Source: an uncultured Flavobacteriales bacterium (GTDB lineage Bacteria; Bacteroidota; Bacteroidia; Flavobacteriales_G; Salibacteraceae). From it: a stretch of 64,000 bases of DNA. The DNA is taken from the NCBI GenBank assembly GCA_943788725.1, contig CALSRJ010000001.1, forward strand, positions 928,861 to 992,860. The letters are read 5' to 3'. A model generated the notes under the pieces. It saw only the letters and a program-made list of their open reading frames with translations, was not told the DNA's origin and did not search any database. Both the position numbers and the translations under genes were made by a program. Of this stretch, positions 17,820 to 26,377 are shown piece by piece (within the stretch, counting starts at the first letter, position 1; every line of letters begins with the position of its first letter).

Positions 17820-18860
17820 ATGTCTAAGAACCGCAAGGAACATTCGAGCAATTTCGTCGACTACGTAAAGATTTTCTGTGCCAGCGGTAACGGTGGTGCA
17901 GGATCCGTGCATTTTCGGCGCGAGAAATTCGTAGCGATGGGCGGGCCCGATGGCGGCGACGGCGGTCGCGGAGGGCACATCATCCTCAGGGGTGATCGGC
18001 AGCTTTGGACATTATTGCATTTGAAATATCGGAAGCACATCAAAGCCAAGCACGGCAAACCAGGTGGAAAACAAACCGCAACAGGAAAAAGCGGTGAAGA
18101 CGTGTATTTGGACGTTCCATTGGGAACCGTGGTCAAAGATGCCGACACGAACGAAGTGCTTTTCGAAATAACCGAACTAGGTCAGGAGGTGATCCTCGCA
18201 GAAGGCGGTAGAGGAGGCTTGGGAAATTGGCACTTCAAGAATTCCACCCAGCAAACACCACGCTACGCGCAACCCGGCACTCTAGGATTGGAAGGATGGT
18301 TCCTTCTGGAATTGAAAGTCTTAGCAGATGTCGGACTGGTCGGCTTTCCGAATGCCGGAAAATCAACCCTTTTGAGCGTTGTATCGGCAGCCAAACCAGA
18401 AATCGCAGATTACGCTTTTACTACCCTCACGCCGAACTTGGGCATTGTTGCCTACCGCGAGAACCAATCGTTCGTAATGGCAGACATCCCCGGAATCATC
18501 AAAGGTGCGAGCGAAGGCAAGGGACTTGGCTACCGATTCCTGCGACACATTGAACGAAACTCCGTTCTCCTCTTTCTGATTCCAGCTGACAGTGCAGACC
18601 ATTACGCCGAGTACCAAGTATTGGAGAACGAACTGGAAAGCTACAATGACGAGTTGCTGCACAAAGACCGGATAGTGGCGATCTCAAAATGCGACATGCT
18701 CGATCAAGAATTGATGGATGAAATCAGCAAAACCTTCCCGAAAGGATTGCCGCACATCTTCTTTTCATCGATCACTCAAAAGAATTTACCCCAATTGAAG
18801 GACCACATATGGACCGCCATCAACCGGGTTCAAGAAGGTAGCTTCCAAGACGAAAATTAA
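17820..18860 (+). CDS. obg: Obg/CgtA GTPase
   Basis: This 346-residue ribosome-associated GTPase is involved in 50S maturation and stress control. The N-terminal glycine-rich Obg fold (residues ~10-165; [31 protein letters not shown]) is followed by the G domain with G1 [11 protein letters not shown], switch region TTLTPNLG, G3 [16 protein letters not shown] and G4 SKCDM. The variable C-terminal extension of some members is absent. It sits two bases after adk. Confidence 0.97.
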   Translation: MSKNRKEHSSNFVDYVKIFCASGNGGAGSVHFRREKFVAMGGPDGGDGGRGGHIILRGDRQLWTLLHLKYRKHIKAKHGKPGGKQTATGKSGEDVYLDVPLGTVVKDADTNEVLFEITELGQEVILAEGGRGGLGNWHFKNSTQQTPRYAQPGTLGLEGWFLLELKVLADVGLVGFPNAGKSTLLSVVSAAKPEIADYAFTTLTPNLGIVAYRENQSFVMADIPGIIKGASEGKGLGYRFLRHIERNSVLLFLIPADSADHYAEYQVLENELESYNDELLHKDRIVAISKCDMLDQELMDEISKTFPKGLPHIFFSSITQKNLPQLKDHIWTAINRVQEGSFQDEN

Positions 18861-18863
18861 AGC

Positions 18864-19253
18864 ATGCTTAGACGACTGCGCATCTACTTTACCGGGTTTG
18901 GAATCGGATTGGTCATGGTCTACTTCATGTTCATGCGAGACGATTCACGTGACCTTGATATTTGGACCCCGTCACAACGGGTACTCGAAGACATCCGCAA
19001 TGACTCTGTATTTCAGGCCACGCCGCGGCTCGACTGCTTTCAGATGTGCAATGCGCTAAGCGATGAAGCATTGATGCAATTGTGGACAGACGCTGACGTC
19101 AAGAGCCTAAATCCGGGCGGAGACCCTTACCGGTATTCCATTACCCTAGAAACCGAAGACCTGCATTTAGAAGCAGAATTGGAACGTCGCAAGCGCTTTT
19201 CATTGATGTTTATCAAGGACCTTAAAAATCCAAAAGAGTGTGACTGCGACTGA
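18864..19253 (+). CDS. Uncharacterised membrane-anchored protein between obg and aroB
   Basis: This 129-residue protein has one N-terminal membrane segment (IYFTGFGIGLVMVYFMFM, ~7-24) and a soluble charged domain with Cys residues (DCFQMCNA; ECDCD at the C-terminus). I do not recognise the family with certainty. It starts three bases after obg and overlaps the GTG start of aroB by 14 bases, so it is co-translated with housekeeping genes and is very likely real. The paired Cys at residues ~51-54 and the CDCD end could bind metal or form a disulfide, which is inference. Confidence 0.7.
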   Translation: MLRRLRIYFTGFGIGLVMVYFMFMRDDSRDLDIWTPSQRVLEDIRNDSVFQATPRLDCFQMCNALSDEALMQLWTDADVKSLNPGGDPYRYSITLETEDLHLEAELERRKRFSLMFIKDLKNPKECDCD

Positions 19254-20277
19254 CCGGATCATCGAGCGTGTGGAGGATTGGAAGGCTTTTTTAAAGAAGT
19301 GCTCCCCCTCTCAAATCGTAGTGCTTACGGATGACCATACGGCCCAGCATTGCCTGCCCCATTTTGAAGATCATTTCTCCATCGGCGAAGAATACCACCA
19401 CCTGAGTGTAGATCCCGGAGAGGATAGTAAATCACTCGAAACGGTAGAAGCAATTTATGCCACCCTGATGGAATTGGAGGTGGATCGAAATGCATTGCTC
19501 ATCAACATTGGTGGCGGAGTGATCACAGACCTCGGAGGCTATGTCGGTGCGACGTACAAGCGCGGGATGAGCGTCGTGAACGTTCCAACAACCCACCTGG
19601 GTATGGTAGACGCGTCGTTGGGAGGAAAAAACGGTGTCAATTTCGAGGGTGTAAAAAACCAGATCGGGACCTTTCACCCGGCAGAGGCGATTGTATTGGA
19701 CCCCGCTTTCTTAGATACCTTAGGAGAGAACGAACTCTTAAGTGGGTGGATTGAAACCGTAAAGCACGCGGTGATTGCCGACGCTTCTTTGTGGAAGGAC
19801 CTGAAACAAAAGCCAGGAATTCGTTTGGCGAAAGACCTATCCATCATCCGCAGAAGTGCTGCCATCAAAAGCCGCATTGCAGCGGAGGACACTTCTGATC
19901 AGGGCATTCGACAAGCGTTGAATTTCGGTCACACCATCGGTCATGCGATCGAAGCCATGGGCAAACTTTTGCATGGCGAAGCGGTGGCCATTGGCATGAT
20001 TGCTGAGCTTTACCTCTCTGAAAAATTGGCCAAGCTCAATCCTCAAACAAGCAGTGAAATTATAGCCTACATACTTCAATTGGGGATGCCCATCCGCGAT
20101 TGGTCCTTTGATGCAGACGATTTGCTTGAGCGCATGCGTCACGACAAAAAAAACACGTCAGGCGAGCTGCGGTTCGCGTTGATTTCCCATCTTGGTCGTG
20201 CAGAGGTCGGAATAGGGACATCCCCTGATTTGGTCAAGGAAAGCCTGGACTTTGCCCAGCGTCAATTGAGTACATGA
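19240..20277 (+). CDS. aroB: 3-dehydroquinate synthase AroB
   Basis: This 345-residue NAD-dependent, metal-dependent enzyme performs the second shikimate-pathway step, converting DAHP to 3-dehydroquinate. NAD-binding GGGVITDLGGYVGATYKRG, the PTTHLGMVDASLGGKNGVN segment, and metal-ligand His residues in NFGHTIGHAIEAM and LLHGEAVAIGM are visible. The start is GTG 19240, inside the preceding gene. The stop overlaps the aroA start (ATGA), so the two are translationally coupled. Confidence 0.95.
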   Translation: MTATDRIIERVEDWKAFLKKCSPSQIVVLTDDHTAQHCLPHFEDHFSIGEEYHHLSVDPGEDSKSLETVEAIYATLMELEVDRNALLINIGGGVITDLGGYVGATYKRGMSVVNVPTTHLGMVDASLGGKNGVNFEGVKNQIGTFHPAEAIVLDPAFLDTLGENELLSGWIETVKHAVIADASLWKDLKQKPGIRLAKDLSIIRRSAAIKSRIAAEDTSDQGIRQALNFGHTIGHAIEAMGKLLHGEAVAIGMIAELYLSEKLAKLNPQTSSEIIAYILQLGMPIRDWSFDADDLLERMRHDKKNTSGELRFALISHLGRAEVGIGTSPDLVKESLDFAQRQLST

Positions 20278-21494
20278 AATTCATCCTTCGAGCCAAAACA
20301 CATTCTCTCAAAGGGACCATAGAACTCCCCGGCTCAAAGAGTATGAGCAACCGCGTGCTCATCATCCAAGCCTTGGCAAAGCAGCCTTTTGAAATAAATC
20401 AACTCAGTAAGGCCGATGACACCCAAGTACTTACAAAGGCCTTGGAGCGCAACGACATCATCACGGATGTAGGTCCTGCAGGAACCGCCATGCGATTTCT
20501 AACCGCTTACTATGCTAGTGTGCCGGGAGAAAAAGTCTTGACCGGTTCCAATCGCATGAAGGGCAGGCCCATCAAAATTTTGGTAGATGCACTGCGTCAA
20601 TTGGGTGCGAACATTACCTACCTCGACAAAGAGGGCTATCCTCCCCTGCACATTGAGGGTCGAAGGCTGAAGGGAGGAAGCATATCCATCAACGGCAATG
20701 TCAGCAGTCAATTCATCACCGCCTTGATGCTGATTGGCCCCACCTTACCCCAACCCCTTGTCTTAAACATCGAAGGCGATCCGCTCTCGCGACCTTACAT
20801 TATCATGACCCAACACCTCATGGAAACGTGTGGGGCACAGGCGGAGATTGCTGGAAATCAAATCATCGTCAAACCAGGGCGATATCGCTCTAGCGCTTTT
20901 ACAATTGAACGCGACTGGTCAGCCGCCGCGTTTTGGATGAGTTTCGGGGTCTTGTCTAACAAAACAAACCTTCTGCTTTCAGGCTTGAAGGAGCAGTCGA
21001 TCCAAGGAGATAGCGCGGCCATGGACCTCTTTCAGAACATGGGAATAGACTGCACGTTTGAAGAAAACGGATTGCGACTCACCAAATCAAACCGACAGAA
21101 CAAGGTTTCGGAATGGAATTTCCGGAATCACCCAGACCTGGTTCAACCTGCTGTCTTTGCCTTGGCAGGGTTGAAAAAAGAGTTCACGCTGCACGGGTTA
21201 GACAACCTCCGCCTAAAAGAAACCGATCGGATCGAAGCGATGATGACCGAGCTTAAAAAGATGGGGATACACGGCGATGTAAAGGAACACAGTCTGCACT
21301 TGGCGCCGGGATCGCCAACGGCGCCTGAGGAACCGTTTCTATCCTATGAGGACCACCGTATGGTGATGGCAGTGGCACCGATGAGCATGTTGTTTCCAGA
21401 AATTCACATCGAAGGCCCGATGGCCGTCGCGAAATCCTACCCTGGGTTTTGGAAACAAGTGGAGAAGTTTGTGGACGTACGTCCTCACCGCTGA
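20274..21494 (+). CDS. aroA: 3-phosphoshikimate 1-carboxyvinyltransferase (EPSP synthase)
   Basis: This 406-residue enzyme joins shikimate-3-phosphate and PEP. ELPGSKSMSNRVLIIQALA is the N-terminal signature, GPAGTAMRFLTAYYA resembles the LGNAGTAMRPL region, GSNRMKGRPI and GNVSSQFITALML bind substrate, and KETDRIEAMMTELKKMG lies near the C-terminus. The Ala after GPAG-T and overall pattern leave glyphosate class undetermined. It follows aroB with a four-base overlap and ends the plus-strand run from hpt. Confidence 0.95.
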   Translation: MKFILRAKTHSLKGTIELPGSKSMSNRVLIIQALAKQPFEINQLSKADDTQVLTKALERNDIITDVGPAGTAMRFLTAYYASVPGEKVLTGSNRMKGRPIKILVDALRQLGANITYLDKEGYPPLHIEGRRLKGGSISINGNVSSQFITALMLIGPTLPQPLVLNIEGDPLSRPYIIMTQHLMETCGAQAEIAGNQIIVKPGRYRSSAFTIERDWSAAAFWMSFGVLSNKTNLLLSGLKEQSIQGDSAAMDLFQNMGIDCTFEENGLRLTKSNRQNKVSEWNFRNHPDLVQPAVFALAGLKKEFTLHGLDNLRLKETDRIEAMMTELKKMGIHGDVKEHSLHLAPGSPTAPEEPFLSYEDHRMVMAVAPMSMLFPEIHIEGPMAVAKSYPGFWKQVEKFVDVRPHR

Positions 21495-21499
21495 AGCGA

Positions 21500-21739
21500 T
21501 CAATGCAGGCAACCTACGCATCTGGCCGAGCATGGTCCTTTGCCTTCATCTACCTTCCAACGCTGATATTCACGCTGAAATAGATTTTCAGAAATTGGCT
21601 CCAAAGATTGGATGCGCAGATGAGCCGGGATCGTTTCCTCGTTCAACGACACATAGATCCGTGCCAAAATAAAAACCACCAAAAAGACCGAGAAAAGGGT
21701 TACCCCTCTTTTCAGCAAACGCCCAGCATCATTATTCAT
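21500..21739 (-). CDS. Small single-pass membrane protein, unknown
   Basis: This is a 79-residue open frame with a clear hydrophobic segment (VTLFSVFLVVFILARIYVSL, ~13-32) preceded by basic residues (RLLKRG) and followed by a polar tail ending in a Cys-rich CSARCVGCLH. I do not recognise it. It lies between convergent aroA (stop six bases away) and the HhH/barrel gene upstream. The membrane-protein composition favours a real gene, but no homology can be claimed. Confidence 0.5.
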   Translation of the reverse strand: MNNDAGRLLKRGVTLFSVFLVVFILARIYVSLNEETIPAHLRIQSLEPISENLFQREYQRWKVDEGKGPCSARCVGCLH

Positions 21740-21829
21740 AGAAGTTTGTGCTTCTGCAACCTGTCCAGATTACAATCATCCTGCTAATAAGCACTTTAGT
21801 CCCGTCAAAAATAGCATTCTAGCCGACAG

Positions 21830-23863
21830 TCACAACTTCAATCTGATTTGGACCTTCACTTGGGTGCGCGTCGGCAATGCTACTTCGTTTAACCCACTTC
21901 CATTGCTCAATCGATCCGAATAATAGGTCTGCGCAATGCGCATACTGACTGCACACCATTTACGCAAGCTATGATTGAAAACGAGGTAAAAACGAATCCC
22001 CCTGCCGTGATAGGCAGGAATCGAAGAAGCGTACAACACATCGTGCTCATAGGCGTAAAGTCGTGCTGAATAGTCCTCGGTATCAAAGACCACAACGCGA
22101 AGCTTAACACCGTACTTTGCAGGAAAGGGCGGTTTCCAAAGCACATCTTGGTACAGCAATAGGCCGTGATCGACTTGTTCCGAACGCGCATATACAGCCC
22201 ACTCGATTCTAGTCCGAATCGAAAGCGATTCGCTTATCTCGCCTTGCCAATGCAAGCGGTACGATGTCTTGGATTGCTCAGTAACAGGATAGGTAACCAA
22301 CGCCTCACTCGCGTTGATTCCCTTCTTCTCCATGCGGACACGGCCGTATATACTCCAAGCGTAAGTCGGGCGAAAGGTCAACTGCGCCATCCCCTCCATT
22401 CCATCCGAGGGCGCATCAACACGGTATCGCAGCCAAGGGAAGGAAAACAGGTCGACATATCCATTGAATGTCCACTTCCCGTTCAGCTTGGCATTCATTC
22501 CCATGTACACCCCACGCTCGTTGCTCGCACCCGTTTCGGCGATTGGATTGGCCATCGGAGCCTGATAAGAAGGCGCGTAGTACCTGTGCAGGAGGGAAAT
22601 ACCCAATCCCTTCCCCAGGCTCACCAGCACGCCATTCACCGTGGCACTGCCAGCTCCCCAATGTACGCTTGATTCTCCAAAAAGGAGAAAATTGCGCAGC
22701 ATGCATTGATAATCAAACCCAGAAACCAAGAGGCTGCGAGAGGTGAAGTTAAAGCGCTGATAAGGTTTTGGCCCAAGAAGGGTGGGCAATGCATACTCCG
22801 TGTATACCGAGGTTAGCCCCATCTCAGCTCTAGACGATAGTCGATACCGTGCATGTCCCCCAAGGATGGTTTCTCCCACCGCATCCTTTGACGCCAGCTG
22901 AGATCGCGTGGCGTGCAATCCGCTGCGCTGAAACGTTCGCAGCATGGGTTCGCCATGGATGGTGTCTACACTTGCGTCAACGCGCTTTCTGCTCATGAAT
23001 GTCGTCACATCGAGCGCATTAAAACGAAGGCTAAGCGCCCCGCCGCGCAAGAAAGCATTCTCTTCGGCCGAAGTAAAAGGAACGATTCCTCTTGCGCTTC
23101 GCTTGATGCTTTTTACGTCTCCCGAACGGCCAAACGCCATGCCCGACCATTGGGTCAAGCCTTGTCCAAACTGCGCCTGAAAATCACCTACCGCCAATTG
23201 ATGCAAATGCCCCACGTTCGAGACATAGACATGTCCGGATTGATGATCAAAACCAAGCGGCACTCCTGGCCCGCCGAAGGGTTCACCCGCATCCTTTTCC
23301 AAGGTGAAGCCAGCTGAAATATGATCGGCATACCGGAAGCGATACCGAGTGTACAATCGTTCCGGGCTTCCAACATAACCATTCTCCATTTCGTATCCGC
23401 GCTGCCTTTCAAGGAAGCGATCGGCCCGTAAAATCGCTTCGTGCGTCCCCTCCGACTTGACTCGACCCCAATTCAAAACGCCGGCTTCACTAGCACCCAA
23501 GCGAACGAAGGGTGCCATGATTTCTATCTGCCTCAGATCAAATCCTTCCACCCCTTGAAGCTCATACATTGTGAGGATCCGTCCCGTGGTTGTGCGGTGA
23601 TCCAGAAGTGCCTGCACTTGAAAATCATCCAAAAAAGGCAAGGATTGCAGCTGAAGTCGGTCGGCGCGATTGATGTTGATGGGATGGTCGTATAGGTACT
23701 GCACTTGGTCGAGTAATGTGGACAGGTCAAATTCCTCTTCTTCCAGAGTCTCAGCGATAAACTCAAGCATTTGCTCAACCGATGCCCCCTCGAGTGCATT
23801 CGAATGTTGACCGCTTGACGATACAACGCACGCTAGCAGCAGTATGGCCAAGGCCCATCTCAT
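21830..23863 (-). CDS. Helix-hairpin-helix plus outer-membrane barrel-like protein
   Basis: This 677-residue protein has a signal peptide (MRWALAILLLACVVSSSG) and an acidic helical stretch. Two helix-hairpin-helix motifs of ComEA type follow at residues ~60-120 (ININRADRLQLQSLPFL; MYELQGVEGFDLRQIE). The remaining ~550 residues alternate aromatic and polar residues as in outer-membrane beta-barrels (YRFRYADHISAGFTLEKDAG; KFKLRVRIE-like ending KVQIRLKL). Bacteroidota carry such proteins without a known function. The ATG at 23863 overlaps the stop of the PorV/PorQ-like gene (ATGA), so they are made together. The longer open frame would run back into that gene and is rejected. Confidence 0.8.
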   Translation of the reverse strand: MRWALAILLLACVVSSSGQHSNALEGASVEQMLEFIAETLEEEEFDLSTLLDQVQYLYDHPININRADRLQLQSLPFLDDFQVQALLDHRTTTGRILTMYELQGVEGFDLRQIEIMAPFVRLGASEAGVLNWGRVKSEGTHEAILRADRFLERQRGYEMENGYVGSPERLYTRYRFRYADHISAGFTLEKDAGEPFGGPGVPLGFDHQSGHVYVSNVGHLHQLAVGDFQAQFGQGLTQWSGMAFGRSGDVKSIKRSARGIVPFTSAEENAFLRGGALSLRFNALDVTTFMSRKRVDASVDTIHGEPMLRTFQRSGLHATRSQLASKDAVGETILGGHARYRLSSRAEMGLTSVYTEYALPTLLGPKPYQRFNFTSRSLLVSGFDYQCMLRNFLLFGESSVHWGAGSATVNGVLVSLGKGLGISLLHRYYAPSYQAPMANPIAETGASNERGVYMGMNAKLNGKWTFNGYVDLFSFPWLRYRVDAPSDGMEGMAQLTFRPTYAWSIYGRVRMEKKGINASEALVTYPVTEQSKTSYRLHWQGEISESLSIRTRIEWAVYARSEQVDHGLLLYQDVLWKPPFPAKYGVKLRVVVFDTEDYSARLYAYEHDVLYASSIPAYHGRGIRFYLVFNHSLRKWCAVSMRIAQTYYSDRLSNGSGLNEVALPTRTQVKVQIRLKL

Positions 23864-24693
23864 GATGAGCGACCCTTTCTGGAAAAACGATAGCCAAAGG
23901 AACAAGCCGCCCCAAAACCCAGTCGCTGATCCCAGCGTTCGGTAAGGTCTATCGCCCAAGTTCCGCGCTTGAATCCAATTCCAAAAGCGAAGGATCGGTT
24001 CAAGGTGGAAACGCCCATGCGTAGAAACAGCTGATCCAACAGTTGGTACTCAAGTCCTGCACTCACATGTAAAGGATATTGCAAGTCCTTGTCGACTTGC
24101 ACCAGCAGCGTGACTTTCTCTCCGTATTGCTGCGCAGCCCCGAGTGAAAACCGCGTTGGAACTCGCTCGTCTGCAAAGGCCGACATCTTCGTCCTCGTAG
24201 GATTGTAAACCAAGACCCCTAAGCGTAGCTGTTCGTTGGGGGAAAAGAGTGCGCCGATGCACCCAACCAATATTGTCCTGCTTCCATAACCTGGTCCAAT
24301 ATTCAGGTGTATGCCATTGATTTGAGCACCCAAGGCAAATACATCGGACAAGCTTCTGCCGTATCCGACTCCGAAATGACTGTTTGAATATCCCTGGTAC
24401 CCGATAGATGTAGCATTCAAAGCAAATGCCCCACCACCCAACGGAAACGCGAGCGCAAATGAGGCGTTCAGCACCCCCGGTAGAAAGAAATGATGCGCAT
24501 ATGCAGCGCCGATCTCCGTGGCATGCAGGTGCCCTAAGCCTGCGACGTTATTTGCCCCACTCCACCCATCGGCCATCGTCAAGGATGCACCACCCAAGGC
24601 CATGGAACGGGCACCCACTTTCTCGCCTCCGTCCGCCGTAGCGGCAGAACTAAAGAACACAACACATGCTATGATGATGAAACGGGGCCTCAA
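23860..24693 (-). CDS. PorV/PorQ-like outer-membrane protein
   Basis: This 277-residue protein has a signal sequence (RPRFIIIACVVFFSSAATA) and GARSMALGGASLTMADGWSG followed by NNVAGL, the N-terminal signature of PorV/PorQ-type barrels in Bacteroidota. Alternating strand pattern continues to the aromatic C-terminus (FGAACSFGYRFS). I place the start at TTG 24693, giving a clean signal peptide; the frame is open to 24807, which would add 38 residues with no signal-like character. It is translationally coupled to the HhH/barrel gene and diverges from efp. Confidence 0.65.
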   Translation of the reverse strand: MRPRFIIIACVVFFSSAATADGGEKVGARSMALGGASLTMADGWSGANNVAGLGHLHATEIGAAYAHHFFLPGVLNASFALAFPLGGGAFALNATSIGYQGYSNSHFGVGYGRSLSDVFALGAQINGIHLNIGPGYGSRTILVGCIGALFSPNEQLRLGVLVYNPTRTKMSAFADERVPTRFSLGAAQQYGEKVTLLVQVDKDLQYPLHVSAGLEYQLLDQLFLRMGVSTLNRSFAFGIGFKRGTWAIDLTERWDQRLGFGAACSFGYRFSRKGRSS

Positions 24694-24836
24694 TTCCGTG
24701 GTTTTAACGTCTGAAAAGTAAGAGCGACTAAGGCTGTGTTGAAACGGGATTTCGCAAAGGCCTTTGGTGCATTTTGCAATATCGACGAGAGCACAGATAG
24801 CTTTCAAGTGAAGTGCCGAAATTCAAGGCGATATCC

Positions 24837-24844
24837 TACATTTG
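24837..24844 (+). promoter_or_regulatory. -7 box for efp
   Basis: TACATTTG, an exact match, ends 18 bases before ATG 24863. It lies across the upstream in-frame TTG at 24842, supporting the ATG as the start. No TTG is seen at ideal spacing. Confidence 0.5.
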
Positions 24845-24862
24845 GCGGGCAAAACCGAACGC

Positions 24863-25426
24863 ATGGCATCAACATCAGACTTCAAGAACGGAATGACCAT
24901 CCACTTCAATCACGATCTGTTTCAGATCACTGAATTCCTGCACGTAAAGCCAGGAAAGGGAGCGGCATTCGTACGAACCAAGCTAAAAAGCATCAATACA
25001 GGAAAGGTCTTAGACCACACGTTTCCTTCCGGAACCAAGATAGAGGAGGTGCGCATCGAACGGCGTCCGTATCAATTCTTGTACAAGGATGAGCAGGGAT
25101 ACCATTTCATGCATTCGGAGACCTTTGAGCAGACTTTTATCAATGAGCAGTTGATCAATGGCTACCCTTTTCTGAAAGACGGACAGGATGTAGAAATTGT
25201 ATTTCATGCCGACGAAGAGCGTGCGCTGTTTTGTGACCTACCTCCACGTGTTGAGTTGGAAGTGACCTATACCGAACCAGGAGTGAAGGGTGATACCGCC
25301 ACCAACACCCTCAAACCGGCGAAATTGGAAACCGGTGCCGAGATCCGCGTGCCCCTCTTTATCAATGAAGGCGACATGATCAAAGTGGATACCCGAGACG
25401 GTTCCTACTCTGAGCGCGTAAAATAA
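24863..25426 (+). CDS. efp: Elongation factor P
   Basis: This 187-residue translation factor rescues ribosomes stalled at polyproline. N-terminal KOW-like domain: [15 protein letters not shown], with the loop [15 protein letters not shown] where Lys (GKG) is the position modified in many bacteria. Domains II and III follow, ending in the typical [25 protein letters not shown]. lpxD-type gene follows after two bases, a linkage seen in Flavobacteriia. Confidence 0.97.
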   Translation: MASTSDFKNGMTIHFNHDLFQITEFLHVKPGKGAAFVRTKLKSINTGKVLDHTFPSGTKIEEVRIERRPYQFLYKDEQGYHFMHSETFEQTFINEQLINGYPFLKDGQDVEIVFHADEERALFCDLPPRVELEVTYTEPGVKGDTATNTLKPAKLETGAEIRVPLFINEGDMIKVDTRDGSYSERVK

Positions 25427-25428
25427 AA

Positions 25429-26340
25429 ATGAAACTACTCAAGGCCACCACGCTTGCCGAAGTGGCTGGTCTGATCGGCGCAAAGGCCATCGGATCGGAT
25501 AGTCTTGCCGTTACTGGAATCAATGAGATCCATGTAGTAGAACCTGGAGACATCGCCTTTGTAGACCACCCCAAGTACTACGCAAAAACACTGGCTTCTG
25601 AGGCATCGGTGATCATCATCGATAAAGAAGTTGATTGTCCTGAAGGCAAGGGTTTACTGGTACACCCACACCCGTTTGACGCCTTCAATGAACTTACGAA
25701 GCACTTACAAAAGGAGCTCGAAGGAGCTATGAACGCTACACCCGACATCGACTCCAGTGCTGTGGTTATGCCAGGAGCTCACGTCGGGAAATATGTGACC
25801 ATAGGTGCCAACACCGTCATTCACCCGGGCGCAGTCATCTACGACCATTGTGTGGTAGGACAAAACGTGACCATCCATGCGAATGCTGTTATAGGAAGTG
25901 ATGCCTTCTACTTCAAACGCAAGCCGCATCATCACGAAAAACTTCGATCAGTGGGCCGCGTAGTGATTGAAGATGACGTCGAAATTGGCGCCGCATGTAC
26001 CATCGACCGTGGATCTACGTCAGATACAATCATTGGAAAGGGAAGTAAACTAGACAACCAAGTACACGTTGGCCACGACACGCGCATCGGTGAACGCTGT
26101 CTGTTTGCAGCCCAAGTGGGTATTGCAGGATGTGTGGAGATTGGCGACGGAGTAGTAATGTGGGGACAAGTAGGATGTGCGGCCAATGTCTCCATAGGCG
26201 ATGGAACGATCATTTACGCCCAATCTGGCATCATTAAGTCCTTGGAAGCTGGGCAAACCTACTTTGGTAGTCCAGCAGTTGAAGCAAGGGCCAAGATGCG
26301 TGAGATCGCCTTGATCGCACAACTATCTCGCAAAAAGTAG
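25429..26340 (+). CDS. Second LpxD-like N-acyltransferase
   Basis: This 303-residue hexapeptide-repeat protein has the LpxD domain order: N-terminal uridine-binding part ([22 protein letters not shown]), then a beta-helix ([40 protein letters not shown]). The expected catalytic His lies in [11 protein letters not shown]. It is shorter than the lpxD at 8417 and lacks part of the C-terminal helix. It may acylate the same or a related UDP-sugar; assigning substrate needs experiment. It is co-transcribed with efp (two-base spacer). Confidence 0.85.
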   Translation: MKLLKATTLAEVAGLIGAKAIGSDSLAVTGINEIHVVEPGDIAFVDHPKYYAKTLASEASVIIIDKEVDCPEGKGLLVHPHPFDAFNELTKHLQKELEGAMNATPDIDSSAVVMPGAHVGKYVTIGANTVIHPGAVIYDHCVVGQNVTIHANAVIGSDAFYFKRKPHHHEKLRSVGRVVIEDDVEIGAACTIDRGSTSDTIIGKGSKLDNQVHVGHDTRIGERCLFAAQVGIAGCVEIGDGVVMWGQVGCAANVSIGDGTIIYAQSGIIKSLEAGQTYFGSPAVEARAKMREIALIAQLSRKK

Positions 26341-26377
26341 ATCAAAAGGCCTACTTTTAAAGTGATCTTGGCGAATC

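Noticed and set aside
26341-26372. Inverted repeat AAAAG/CTTTT after the second lpxD
   Set aside because: Stem is short and AT-only with no T run, too weak to call a terminator.
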